A DNA stretch of 64,000 nt from Epiperipatus broadwayi (GCA_028023455.1 JAQFVV010006270.1:4244834-4308833), one strand, 5' to 3'. Positions 47,636 to 58,064 are shown, counted from the first letter of the stretch. Notes: generated from the letters alone by a model not told the origin. Translations and numbers: made by a program.

Positions 47636-48229
47636 AAGAAGGAATATGAAAATATATACAAATGATACATTAAGAAAGATTGAATACCTAGAATTTTGTA
47701 AAAATGATGTGAAAAGGAGTTAATAATGATATAATAAAGTACAATTGTGAATTAGTAAGAAAAGCTACAGAAGAGAATAAAAGTCTTAAGAATGTAAAAC
47801 AGTATATTGGTATTGGTAGGAAACTTATTTCTGCAATAAGAAAAAAAGATGGAACTATTATTAACAAGAGAGATGACATCATGAAATATATAGAAGAGTT
47901 CTATCATGAATTATGTAGCAATAAAGAACAAGAAAAAGTACCTCCTACAATGACTAAATCTTCTAAATTGTCCAGAATTTTAAATGAAGAAGTGAGAAAT
48001 GCAATTAAATCTATTGAAAAAGTTAAACTCCAGGCAATAATGGAATTATAATTGATATCGTAAAAGAAGGTGAAGAAATAGAAAATTTGTTGGCAAAATT
48101 ATATACCAGTCAACTGAAACACAGGCTTGTTATATACCTGTGGCACAGACTTTCACACCACCCAGCTCTCTCCACTCTATCTAATAACACTGATACACCT
48201 AAACACATATATGCTGAAAAGATAAATAA

Positions 48230-48284
48230 TCACCAATATACGTATTTCATGCTAAACCAGCAATCATCAGTTGGTCCAGACTAT
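48230..48284 (-). ncRNA. Hammerhead ribozyme motif, HHR-B
   Basis: Minus strand: CUGAUGA (48270-48264), UGCU/AGCA stem II, GAAA (48248-48245), palindrome AUACGUAU, cut 48237|48236, stem I ACCAA/UUGGU. All core parts are intact. Confidence 0.75.
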
Positions 48285-48394
48285 CATCTTTACACACATA
48301 TATAGTATAAGTGCTCAGATATATATTAAGATAAACTATCCTCATAGTTTAACGGACAGGCTTCAATCCACTCCACACTCCAACTCTTCAACCG

Positions 48395-48452
48395 TCCATC
48401 CAATTGATACTGATGATTGCTGGTTTAACACGAAATACGTATATTGGTGATT
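48395..48452 (+). ncRNA. Hammerhead ribozyme motif, HHR-B at the inversion join
   Basis: CTGATGA 48410-48416, GAAA 48432-48435, intact palindrome, cut 48443|48444. The 5' strand of stem I (ccaattgata) is altered because the inverted copies join just upstream, so folding here is compromised. Confidence 0.6.
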
Positions 48453-48865
48453 ATTTATCTTTTCAGCATATATGTGTTTAGGTGTATCAGTGTTATTAGA
48501 TAGAGTGGAGAGAGGTGGGTGGTGTGAAAGTCTGTGCTCATATACCCTATATTACATATATATAGCCACAGGTATATAACAAGCCTGTGTTTCAGTTATT
48601 ACATTATAGAGATGTCTGCCCATCCTTGCATATGTATTAAATGGATTATGTCCTGTACATGTGGGGTTCAGATTGACCTTGGGTCAACATGGGTGTGACA
48701 ATAATCTCGGCCTCAGGGTGGCCTTTGAGCATTCCATCATCAGATTTTCAATTGGATGGACGGTTGAAGAGTTGGAGTGTGGAGTGGATTGAAGCCTGTC
48801 CATTAAACTATGAGGATAGTCTATCTTAATATATATCTAAACACTTATACTATATATGTGTGTAA

Positions 48866-48940
48866 AGATGATAGTCTGGACCAACTGATGATTGCTGGTT
48901 TAGCATGAAATACGTATATTGGTGATTATTTATCTTTTCA
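48866..48940 (+). ncRNA. Hammerhead ribozyme motif, HHR-B (best copy)
   Basis: Stem I 5' strand ACCAA 48880-48884; CTGATGA 48885-48891; stem II TGCT 48893-48896 with AGCA 48902-48905; GAAA 48907-48910; palindrome ATACGTAT 48910-48917; H17 = A at 48918; cut 48918|48919; stem I 3' strand TTGGT 48919-48923. An outer helix AAGAT/ATCTT is possible. The base next to A9 and the base before G12 form a U-U here and a G-U in related copies. Confidence 0.82.
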
Positions 48941-48942
48941 GC

Positions 48943-49174
48943 ATATATGTGTTTAGGTGTATCAGTGTTATTAGATAGAGTGGAGAGAGGTGGGTGGTGT
49001 GAAAGTCTGTGCTCATATACCCTATATTATACCAGTCAAGTGTTGGTGGTCGAGAGGTATATGTGTTTAGGTGTATCAGTGTTATTAGTTAGAGTGGAGA
49101 GAAGTGGGTGGTGTGAAAGTCTGTGCTCATATACCCTATATTATACCAGTCAAGTGTTGGTGGTCGAGAGGTCA
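48943..49174 (+). repeat. About 117-bp tandem duplication covering HHR-B end and SINE start
   Basis: The block from tatatgtgtttaggtgtatc (about 48943) to ggtggtcgagaggt (about 49058) recurs at about 49060-49174 with a few changes. It includes both the HHR-B right end and the first about 30 bp of the SINE, so it happened after HHR-B inserted. Confidence 0.88.
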
Positions 49175-50231
49175 GAATAGCTTGCCTTACAAGTAGTTGT
49201 CCCGGGTTAGCGAGTTTGCTTCCTGGCCAATGTTATGATACATGAGAAAAAAAAATTATATACCAAATGTCTCAATGATAATGTTACCAAATGATTGAAA
49301 TAATGCAGTATTAATATTTAAAAAAATGATAAACAAGATATTAGAAATTGGAGACCTATCAACCTTTTATCATTTCTATCCAATTTTTTTTACTAAGATA
49401 AAGACAATTTGTCTACAGTAAAGTTTGAATTTTAACCAATCAAAAGAATAAGCTGGGTTTAAAAGTGATTTTAATACAGTGGATCATATCCAAGTATTGA
49501 GAGAAATTATGTAAAAGACCAATGCATATGATTTACCATTGTGTTATAAAAAGGAATTTGATTCTATAAGCATATCTTCAGTAATTAAAGCATTATATTA
49601 TTAAGGAATAGATCCAAAATAATATCACATTGAAGAATACAATTGGATTACATAATGGTACTAGGGAGATTAACATTGAGAGCAACTGAGTGATTCCATA
49701 TTTCAAAACTTTAGGAGTTTTGCAAGTATTTAATGGATTAAAATGGAAAATTAAGGGACTAAAAGTAAATGGAAATTATTTAAGTCATGCAGATTTTGCA
49801 AATGATGTAATTGTTTTTGCAAATGACGCTTTAGAGCTTCAGGAAATATTGCAAGAGTTATCAGATGAAAGTAAGACTAAAGGTAAATGTTAAAAAGACT
49901 AAAGTAATGTTCAATGGATTTTTTCAAAAGATGAAAATAAAGATTGATAATGATGAAATAGACAAAGTTAACAACTATAATTATTTTGGTCAGATTATTA
50001 CTACAAATGGAAACATAATGAATGAAACTAATCATAGAATTAAACTTTGTTGGAGTGCTTCTGATAGAAGTAACATAATACTAAAGGAAATATGCCTATA
50101 TATTTGAATATGAAAGTTTTTAATAAATATGAATTACTGGTTCTTTTTTATGGATTCAATATTTGGACATTTAACAGAAGAGCAACATAGAAACTTCAAA
50201 ACACCCAATGAAATATGGCAAGATGCATGTT

Positions 50232-50616
50232 AAGAGCTATTGACACTCATTATATAACCTTTGTAATACAAGCTTATTAAATTAAGTCATGTGATATATG
50301 ACTTGATTTCCTTGCAATTATTGTTATTGCTCTTAAGGATTTGGTGAATTTTATATACATATGGTGTACCTGAACTTAGTTTAGTCCCATATGACTATTT
50401 AAGTTAGATATCTGGATTTGAAGACATATGGTTGTCTGAAAATTTCAGATTTTTTACTTAATAGTTTAATCATTAGATAAAGGACTTGACCTGGTATTTA
50501 AAATCTAATGCTTAAATATCCTAGCACCTCACTGACAAAAGCCAAAGCTAGAAACCGATCTGAGGATGATATTCTGAAAAGCTTGTTAAGAGTTATTGGC
50601 ATGCTCATTATATAAC
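50232..50616 (+). mobile_element. HHR-C element with terminal direct repeats, period 356 bp
   Basis: Inserted in the RTE near its WRDA-coding site. The first 27 bp (aagagctattgacactcatt onward) recur at 50588-50616 as aagagttattggcatgctca onward. The insert therefore covers slightly more than one full 356-bp unit, as expected from a circular or multimeric template. It contains a ribozyme. Confidence 0.78.
50513..50577 (+). ncRNA. Hammerhead ribozyme motif, HHR-C (G8 mutated)
   Basis: Core reads CTGACAA at 50532-50538 (G8 to A). Stem II AGC/GCT; GAAA; ACCGAT (palindrome with one change); C at 50560, cut 50560|50561. Outer stem I AATATCCT pairs with the downstream ggatgatatt only after a three-base insertion. 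Likely inactive. Confidence 0.55.
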
Positions 50617-50894
50617 ATATGAAAATGAAATACATGGATGAGAGAACAAACAGGTGTTACTGACATGGCATTGGGCTGGATATATTGCTAGAAGAATTGG
50701 ATATTAGATGTACAGGTGAAACCTTAAACTGAATACCAAGAGATTGTAAAAGACCTAGAAAGAAATCACATATGAGATGGATGGATGAAATGAGTGTGTA
50801 CTGGGATGATATGGAGCAGAGAGGTTAGAGACTGGAGTAGATAAAACTTGGAGAGATCTTCATCCTGCATTGGATCAGTAATGTTTCAAAATGA

Positions 50895-51070
50895 TGATGG
50901 TGATTTGTGCTTCATAAATTAGTTTCTATAATGATTGTAAAATACATCTTTAATTTTTTATTCATATGCTGATTAATTAAATGAAAATAAAATAACCCTC
51001 TATCTCCCATTTTTCACCAACGCCTGAGATTTTTAGTCTTCAATATTATTTGCTTTACATAAAGATGCCA
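50895..51070. other. AT-rich spacer
   Basis: No recognised feature. Confidence 0.4.
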
Positions 51071-51085
51071 TTTCAAAGAGATTTT

Positions 51086-51188
51086 CCATATGTCATAGCA
51101 TCTGCCGGGAGGCAAACCCACAACTGTCTGCAACCAACTACTTGTTTGCAAGGTGGCTGTGCTGACCTCTCGGCTAACAATGCTTGGC
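51086..51188 (-). mobile_element. tRNA-derived SINE (subfamily 1), minus strand
   Basis: The inverted complement reads head to tail with aaccaactacttg and gacctctcggctaacaatgc in inverse. Flanked exactly by caaagagatttt (51074-51085 and 51189-51200). The tail A run has been almost lost. The 72-residue frame across it is incidental. Confidence 0.86.
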
Positions 51189-51324
51189 CAAAGAGATTTT
51201 TATGTGCAATAAATCAATATTATATTTATTCAGATTACATAGAAAAGATAAATTTTAGTCTATATTAATAATTTGATTAACAACAGAATTTCATAGTAAA
51301 CAGAGCACGAGCACAAACTACAAT

Positions 51325-51925
51325 TAGAGTAAATAAATATCACATGATCACCATTTTTTATGCTTGCTTTTAACTGTTATTAAAACAGGCAAAACTCATT
51401 ATACGTATTGCTACTCACTGCTAGCTAGAGTAATCAATGGATGCCAGAAGACTTATGCATAAAATCCCCATCTAGTGCCTACTCATCCAATATCCTCGGA
51501 CTAGTTTCTGACTTGTGACCTTCATCAGTGAGAAGCCTTGGATCTGAGAGCACTGCACCTAAATCTTAGCATCTAATGCAACCCTCCAGAAGCCACCTTT
51601 TATCTCTACATAACTAGAAAACTACAAGTCTTAAAAAATTGAAAGCACTTTAATATTTTCAATCCAAGTTTAGGTCTGAACTCAATTCACTACCTATACA
51701 TTTTCATGTCTTTGGTTCTTTAATAACCACCACTATCCTATTAGGCAGGATTGGTTTTAAGCCAATAAACATCGCATGATCACCATTTCCTATGCTTGCT
51801 TATAACTGTTACTAAAACAGGCAAAACTCATATACATATTGCCACTCACAAGCCTTCTGTCATCCATTGATTACTTTAGCTTGCACTGAGTGGCAATACA
51901 TATAGTGAGTTTTGCTGTTTTAATT
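51325..51925. mobile_element. HHR-A element, nearly full-length minus copy plus inverted ends
   Basis: Starts with atcacatgatcaccatttt, passes through caggcaaaactcatt, a ribozyme (51484-51543), the body block (aactcaattcactacctata) and the end block (taggcaggattggttttaag). It then repeats the start in the same orientation (51770-51850) and ends in an inverted terminal block (gcttgcactgagtggcaata to gtgagttttgctg). Confidence 0.78.
51484..51543 (-). ncRNA. Hammerhead ribozyme motif, HHR-A
   Basis: CUGAUGA and GAAA intact; palindrome ACUAGU, then C. Stem II reads GGU/GUC: one G-C and two G-U pairs replace GGC/GCC, so pairing is kept through changes on both sides. Stem I position 1.1 is mismatched; 1.3 is now A-U instead of G-U. 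Confidence 0.68.
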
Positions 51926-51929
51926 ACAC

Positions 51930-54028
51930 TTAGAATACAGATGAGAATTACATATGGTACTGTTGTAATGCTAAGGAGCACATTGAAAAGTTGTGTAGAT
52001 TTAAAAATGAAAAATGTCATATCTATGGACTCAAAGGACATTTATCTCAAGTTTATTAGAAGAAAAAAGATAGTTTACATCTGGAATGGAAATCAAGAGG
52101 AGTCTGTAGAAGTAAAACGAATGTTATGATAAATGGCAATGATGAAAATTTTAATTCATTAAATGTGAAAATTTGTGAACAAAAAACAAAATGGAAATTA
52201 ACAGCAGGGGGCAGGTGTGTCTCTTCTTTCACAAAATGATTGGATAATTATCACAAGAAAATGTAAAAAGCACATACCAATGAATAAAGTGGACATAGTG
52301 GCAACAGACATAAATAAAAACTGGATTTATATACATGGAAATGTAGCAATGCAAGTAACAGCAACTGGAAAAAAAATTAGCCCATTTGATAAAGAAGCTA
52401 TAGTCATCGTGTTCGCCATGAAGAAATTTCACCAATACGTTTATAGACATATATTCACAATGAATACAGCCGATAAACCTTTACGGTGATATTGAGAAAT
52501 TCATTAGACCATGAAAATCAGCGAATGTTAATGAATAAAGTTCCTAACTTCCTATGACTTTGAATTAATGTATAAGTCGGAAAAGCAAATTACTCGTACT
52601 GATGCTTTATCAAAAATTCCAGATACATGTAGACATGGACCATGAATTACTGCATACGTTCCATAAAATCTGAAGCATTGAACAGTACAGTCATGGTTAA
52701 ATGAACTAAAGTGGACAGATAGTCAAGCGATGGATTCAAAATGGATGGTTTAAAACTTGACCAAACTATGAGATCCAGCCCATCTATAATAACCTGAGAG
52801 GATCTATCCATGTATAATAAATGTAAATTAATGATGGACCATGTATTGATTCTGACTGAGAGGAGAAAATGTTAGATCTTCTACACAAGGGGCATGCTGA
52901 AATAGTTAAAAACAAAGAGATGGTCAGACCTTATGTACAGTGGCCTAATATGAACGACAATATAGAGCAAGCTATAAAGAGATGCAAAGCACCTCAATCA
53001 AAAGTGGCTGAAACTATAGCCACAAGATACCAATCCTTAGCAGGGGATTTATATGGATTATACTGGACCATTTTACGGATGAAAAATACAAATGCAGACA
53101 ATACAATAAAAGTGTTAAATGAACTATTTACTACTTACAGATACCCTGCATTAATTATTTTTGACAATAGCATTTGTATCATTAAAATTGAAAGACTTCA
53201 TGAATAATAAGGGGATACAATACACTGTGATGCACCTGAATTATCCTAAGTCCAACAGATTAGCTGCAAAACCCATGCAACAATAAAAGATTACATTGAG
53301 TAAGATAAAACACGCAGATATTCATGAAGTGCTGTCAGCTGCCATATTCTATGAGCATTTAACATTAAATACAGTCATTAGAAAAAACACTAGTGGATAC
53401 ATTGATGAACCAAAAATTTAGAACTCAAATCTCTATATTGATACTGACAAAGAATGAGAAGAGGGAAACAAAGTTAGAAAAAATCAAGTTCAATCTTAGA
53501 AAAACAGCTTGGATACATATGTCAAGAAAGAAATGGCAAATGGAAATGGTATCAAAATTGCTCTCAAAATATTGGTGGTTGAGAGGTCAGCGACAGCTGC
53601 TTTACAAGCAGTTGTTCTGGGTTAGCGGGCTCACTTCCTGGCTGGTGCTATGACACATGAGAAAAAAAACAATTACATGCAATGTGATTGGTCAATGGTA
53701 AAAAAGTTAGAAGATATGACCATATTAAAAGTCATTTTTAGTTATTCACTTGATAAAATAAATGAAAAAAGGTGAGTTCTCCTGCATCTGATTTTGTAAT
53801 GAAAAATGAAAATGATGATGATTTGTCTAAAACTAAAGCAAAAGAGATACCAATTATTTAAGACTAAATTCTCTTAATCTACTTTCAGAATTAAGCAAAT
53901 GATCGATGGCTCGAGGAAGAGCATCCACTACCTCTTCCTAGACAAGCTAGAGAGTGAAAAGATCAGAGAAATTAAAAGACTACATATGCAATTAAATTAG
54001 TGCACTAGTTTCTAAAATGAGGGAGGTT
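51930..54028 (+). pseudogene. Ty3/Gypsy-type LTR retrotransposon remnant (Gag knuckle, RNase H, integrase)
   Basis: A Gag-like zinc knuckle (CHIYGLKGHLSQVY, about 52013-52055) has two of its Cys replaced by Tyr. RNase H sequence follows at 52217-52489 (SPFDKEAIVIVFAMKKFHQY, then TMNTADKPLR) and a tail with TRTDALSKIP (near 52590). The integrase zinc region (LLHKGHAEIVKNKEMVRPYV, QWPNMNDNIEQAIKRCKA) is at 52870-52995. The catalytic core piece NTNADNTIKVLNELFTTYRY and LIIFDNSICI is at 53085-53175. Most of the protease and RT between Gag and RNase H is missing. A polypurine tract (atgagggaggt) at about 54018-54028 precedes a likely 3' LTR start. A SINE sits inside at 53566. Dead. Confidence 0.82.
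53566..53668 (+). mobile_element. tRNA-derived SINE (subfamily 2) in the Gypsy remnant
   Basis: Reads ttggtggttgagaggtcagc, ttacaagcagttgttctggg, gcgggctcacttcctggctg, then gctatgacacatgag and an A run. The first few bases differ from other copies, and I could not find a clean flanking duplication. Confidence 0.82.
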
Positions 54029-54850
54029 GTGTCATGTCCAGCTAAATTTGTACATTTACTTGTAAAGTTGGTTAATAAAATCTTTATGCATGTGTGTGAG
54101 TATATGTTGGTTGATAGGAAGTAAATAAACTACACTCTATAAAATTAAGTTATTTCAATATGCAGATCAATAAAAGCATGCTAATTTGCAAAGGTATGCA
54201 AATTTGGACTAATCATGCAAATCAAGTGAAGCTAACAAATATACAAAAATTATCCACATGTACATGTGGCAGTAGTAGCACATTACCGTGAATTGCAGTA
54301 GTGTGCACAGTAATGTGAAGAGCAGAGCATGTAAAGAATAGTGTAGCAAAGTTTACAGTTTATTACAGTGATCACAAAATGTTAGAAAATTCCCTAGCTT
54401 CATCTACATGCTTATTATAAAACAATCAACAAGCAAGCTAAAATTACTAATGTTATACTACTTATTAATAATTTATATTTATAAAATAAATAAACTCCAG
54501 TTGTCAAGTTTATTCTTCGACTCATATAATTTATTCCATAATAAATTATTGATGTGTATACAATTGATTAATGTCCATATTGCACCTGTATATGACAATT
54601 TCATCAGAACAAAAGCATTTTAATGCATCAATGTAATAATTATATAGATGTACACAATTACAAAATTAATAAGGTTTCTCATTAGAAAGAGAACTTGTAA
54701 GAACATAAACCTGAACATCTGTTCTAATACACCATCAATCTCCACAAAACCATTTTTCCATCATAAATGAATTCGATTTATACTCATGATAAGACTAATC
54801 TTTCAACCTCGATATGTTATCAGATGATGTTATCTTTTATTTTAAAATAC
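54029..54850. other. Probable 3' LTR start followed by AT-rich sequence
   Basis: Immediately after the purine tract the sequence starts tgtcatgtccagctaaattt and holds aataaaatctttatg, consistent with an LTR and its polyadenylation signal. I cannot find its end or a 5' LTR partner. Confidence 0.4.
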
Positions 54851-54862
54851 TCCCCCCCCCCC
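54851..54862. repeat. C homopolymer
   Basis: Run of about 12 C. Other G or C runs in this AT-rich window lie at 2850, 30410, 32866, 40604 and 62826. Confidence 0.9.
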
Positions 54863-55020
54863 ACTTTATATTTCTAATATTAAAATTTTTCCAATTTTTG
54901 TAGTCTTTTTTCACTTTCTTCTGTTTGTAAGTAATCAAATACAAATCATTATCATAGAACATCAGTGTAAAGTACCCGGACTAATGCCTTTAGTCATTAA
55001 TTATTACTTGCCTGATATTT

Positions 55021-55131
55021 TTTTTTTTTTTCATGTATCAAAGCATCGGCCAGGAAGGGAACCCGCAAACCCGGGGTAACTGCTTGTAAGACTGCTGCGC
55101 TGACCATTCAACCACCAATGATGCTTGACAG
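55021..55131 (-). mobile_element. tRNA-derived SINE (subfamily 2), minus strand
   Basis: Starts with the T run of the inverted tail, then catgtatcaaagcatcggcc, and ends at gatgcttgaca. Flanked by cttgcctgata (from 55007) and the same from 55132. Confidence 0.87.
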
Positions 55132-55144
55132 CTTGCCTGATAAT

Positions 55145-55708
55145 TTTACAGCTTCCAGCATATGAGGATCCAAATTTATTATCTACTATGGTGTAAATAT
55201 AAAAAAAAGAATCAACATTCACAGACACATGTATCTTGTGTTTAAGAAAATCAAATTATTGTTGCAGTTAAGTATTATTGTCTTCAGGGAAGTAGACATA
55301 ACTTCATCATGTTGGATAATGTGCATGCTGATTAAAACTCATTCGTGTTCATTTAGCATGTGACCACTCATATATAATAACAACTTCAATGACAAGACTG
55401 TACAAAATGAACATTAGGGATTTTAAAGTCTCTGAAAGGAATTAGTCTTATTACAATTCATAACAAGTTTTTTTTTTTTGTCATTGTAGTAGGTGCATAT
55501 TTATATAAGTTTTAAATACTCTTTGAATAAAACAAAAATATTATTAAATATAATAGTGAAATTGAAAAAATAATATAAAATTAAAAAATCCAAAGAATAT
55601 AATGCTAAAGTAATGAAGTTGAACAAAACATTATAAAATAAAAATTGCTGAAAAAATAATACATTAATAATCTTATAGTTAGTTGAGAACCAGCAAGATT
55701 TAAGCACC
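55145..55708. other. AT-rich spacer
   Basis: No recognised feature. Confidence 0.4.
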
Positions 55709-55722
55709 AAAATACTAGACTG

Positions 55723-55830
55723 GTCAAGCGTTGTTAGCCGAGAGGTCATCGTAGCCGCCGTGCAAGCAAGTAGTTGGTTGCAGACGGTTAGGGGTTCGCC
55801 TCCCGGCCGATGCTATGACATATGAAAAAA
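55723..55830 (+). mobile_element. tRNA-derived SINE (subfamily 1), well preserved
   Basis: Best-preserved copy: ttgttagccgagaggtcatc (A box), tagttggttgcagacggtta, ggggttcgcctcccgg (B box), tail gatgctatgacatatg plus A run. Flanked exactly by aaaatactagactg (55709-55722 and 55831-55844). Confidence 0.92.
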
Positions 55831-55844
55831 AAAATACTAGACTG

Positions 55845-57470
55845 ATCACAATTATTCCATTGAAAGAATCAAACTGATGAACCGTTTACTTTTTTTGGCT
55901 GCTAAGTGATCGCTAAATCACACATGGCTCTTGCTGTAAACATACAAAAAAAAAAAATTGTTGAAGATTCCAGCATTTTGTTTTTGGTAAGCTAATAAAC
56001 TATTAGAAAAACCAAAATATTTTTATAAGAATATAATAAATAGTTCGAAAGTTCTACTAATTTATATGGATACAGTGATTATATCTTGTGCTGTATTAAA
56101 TAACACATTATATATATCAACTGTTTATTTTGAACATATAATATAATAGCAATAATAGAAACGCGTAGTGAATATAAATTAACAAAATTTATTTAATAGT
56201 AATATGTTTTAAAAAGTTTGATTAAAAGAATATTAATTCACGACACATTAGATTTAGAATTTATATTATAAAAATGCCTTGAAGTATGAATCTATCCAAT
56301 TACCTAATTGTTTACTTGAAGTATTATTTTCCGAGAGTATTTTTTTTAAATTGTGTTTAAATTTTTAATCATTTTGATTATTAATTGTTAATTTTTTATT
56401 TAAAAAAAGAAAGCGATTAATTTTTAAAAAATTATGAAATATACTTTCGATCTTATTTTTTTCTATGTATTAAAATAATGTATTTAAATTAATGAATATT
56501 TAATAAATAACAAAGTATAGTACTTTAAATGTCTGTCAATATAAATTGATACTAAACATTGAATTCCTATTTTATTAATTCAGTAGAAAAAAAAAAGATA
56601 AAATTTTCACAAGTTAAAAGTCTATTATTATTATTTTGCTGCAAGTCAAAAAACAAAAATGGAAGTTTTTAAAATCCTGAGAGAAATGAATGTTGTTTTC
56701 AGAAAGTTGTCGTCACATGTAATTCTGATAAGACAGCATCAATTTAAAGCTGTCAATCTCTAAGAAAATGGAACTTCACACAACTTTTCATCTGTGACGG
56801 GACTGCCTATCAATATTGTCTTTGAGATGTCAGCTCTGTTTTGGAGAAAATTCAAAATAGTCATTTCTTTCCCGTAATGTACAATAGAGCCATTTTTTGA
56901 AACTTACACATTTTTTTTCATTAATTTTATAATACAAAACTGACATTTCAACAATGGTGAATTACAGTTTGCAGAAAAGCGAAAAAAAAAAAAAAATGTA
57001 ATATTTTTTTAACATTTAAAAAATGTATTTGTTACAGAATTTGAACAATTTTTCATATTTCAATATACGCACATCGATTTAAAATAATAAATTGTTATGA
57101 AAAATACAGATTTAAGAGACATAATTAAATATATGAACGAATTATTGATCTTTTTATTTAACATTTTTTATTTAAATCTGTTTTTATTCTTGCAAATATA
57201 TATATAGAAAGCGAATTCTCATCAGAATATATAGTTCGTTATTAATATTTCAATCAGACACTGGTTCTCGTCAAAAACTGGCGGTTTAGTTTTTGCTAAA
57301 ACAATAACAATAAATTATATAGACAGCTTCAGTTTCTGAAAAATTCACTTTTTGGGGGTTGAAATACTAACAGCAAGCTTCATTTTCAAATAGCTATTAT
57401 ATTGTCTATAGTTTTTTTTAAAATATTTTATTATATATACATAAATAAAATAGAAATGTATATAACATTA
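55845..57470. other. AT-rich sequence with a less AT-rich island
   Basis: No recognised repeat family. The stretch 56640-56900 is richer in G and C and free of known repeats. A 34-codon frame starting at 56659 (MEVFKILREMNVVFRKLSSH) is too short to call. Single-copy or regulatory DNA is possible. Confidence 0.3.
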
Positions 57471-57474
57471 GAAT

Positions 57475-58060
57475 ACTAGCAAAACCCAAAATTTTATTAA
57501 AATTCTTCCGCAACCATGGTTTCATGTATTAACAATAGATCTTTTCAAGTGAAATACAAATAAACATATAATATATACAAAACAAAATAGCCTTCCTATC
57601 TTCATTTCAAAAACCAATTTCCTTTAACACCAAAGAATCTCTTCACAAGAAATTCATATAACATTCAATACTAGCCAAAAATTAAAATTTTACTAAAATT
57701 CTTCCCCAACCATGGTTTCATTTATTAAAAAACAGATCTTTACAAGTGAAATTCAACTAAACATACAACATATATATACAAACGAAAATAGCTTTCCCAT
57801 CTTCACTTAAAAAACCAACTTCCTTTAATATCAAGAATGGCATTGTATTCAAAAAATTTTATCATCAAAGTTAAAGTAAGTTGGATTCTGAAGTGAATGA
57901 TGGGAAGGCTATTTTCTTTTTATATATATGTTGTATGTTTAGTTGAATTTCACTTGAAAAGGTCTATTTTTTAATAGCTGAAACCATGGTTATGGAAGAA
58001 TTTTAGTAAAATTTTAATATTTGGCTAGTATTGAATGTTATATGAATTTCTATTTTATTT
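57475..58060 (-). mobile_element. Three PLE 3' ends: two tandem minus copies and one inverted plus copy
   Basis: Units at about 57475-57660 and 57663-57840 are direct repeats. The unit at about 57880-58055 is inverted. All match the region 3' of the GIY-YIG frame at 63285-63460 (for example accatggtttcat, tcaagtgaaattcaac, ttaaaattttactaaaattc). Tandem and inverted ends are typical of PLE insertions. Each unit has GAAACCATGGTT-type sequence with the palindrome ACCATGGT. Confidence 0.75.
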
Positions 58061-58064
58061 ATAA

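Larger units (their letters stand above)
48114..49027 (+). mobile_element. HHR-B element with one inverted and two tandem ribozymes, 12-bp target duplication
   Basis: Flanked by tataccagtcaa at 48102-48113 and 49028-49039, which is RTE plus SINE sequence and thus fixes both ends. The left arm from 48114 is a minus copy starting at the inverted terminus ctgaaacacagg and carrying a ribozyme. Two plus copies follow, with cut sites at 48443|48444 and 48918|48919, exactly 475 bp apart. That spacing is the unit length. Two short open frames here are incidental. Confidence 0.87.
48109..49251 (+). mobile_element. tRNA-derived SINE (subfamily 2), split by HHR-B
   Basis: The 14-bp duplication aaaattatatacca (48095-48108 and 49252-49265) lies outside. 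The first five bases of the SINE (gtcaa) stand at 48109-48113. The rest resumes after the HHR-B element and a local duplication, as gtcaagtgttggtggtcgag (49149 onward), and ends in gttatgatacatgag plus A run. The SINE inserted into the RTE first and was then hit by HHR-B. Confidence 0.83.
47640..50890 (+). mobile_element. RTE-type LINE (plus) with three nested insertions
   Basis: RT fingers region before 48108 continues after the nested insert as KCLNDNVTK and KQDIRNWRPINLL (about 49260-49370). Motif C region HADFANDVIVFANDALELQ is at about 49783-49850 (FAND in place of FADD). A frame change near 49870 leads to NVKKTKVMFNGF and YNYFGQIITTNGNIMNETNH (to 50035). The C-terminal part with gagagaacaaacaggtgtta lies near 50639, and the tail aaatgatgatggtgat at about 50889. 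Same lineage as 1459, 46140 and 59450. Confidence 0.85.

Noticed and set aside
52217-53207. Intact retrovirus-like or domesticated integrase gene
   Set aside because: Frame is broken repeatedly, the zinc knuckle is mutated, RT is deleted and a SINE sits inside; a dead Gypsy-type copy.
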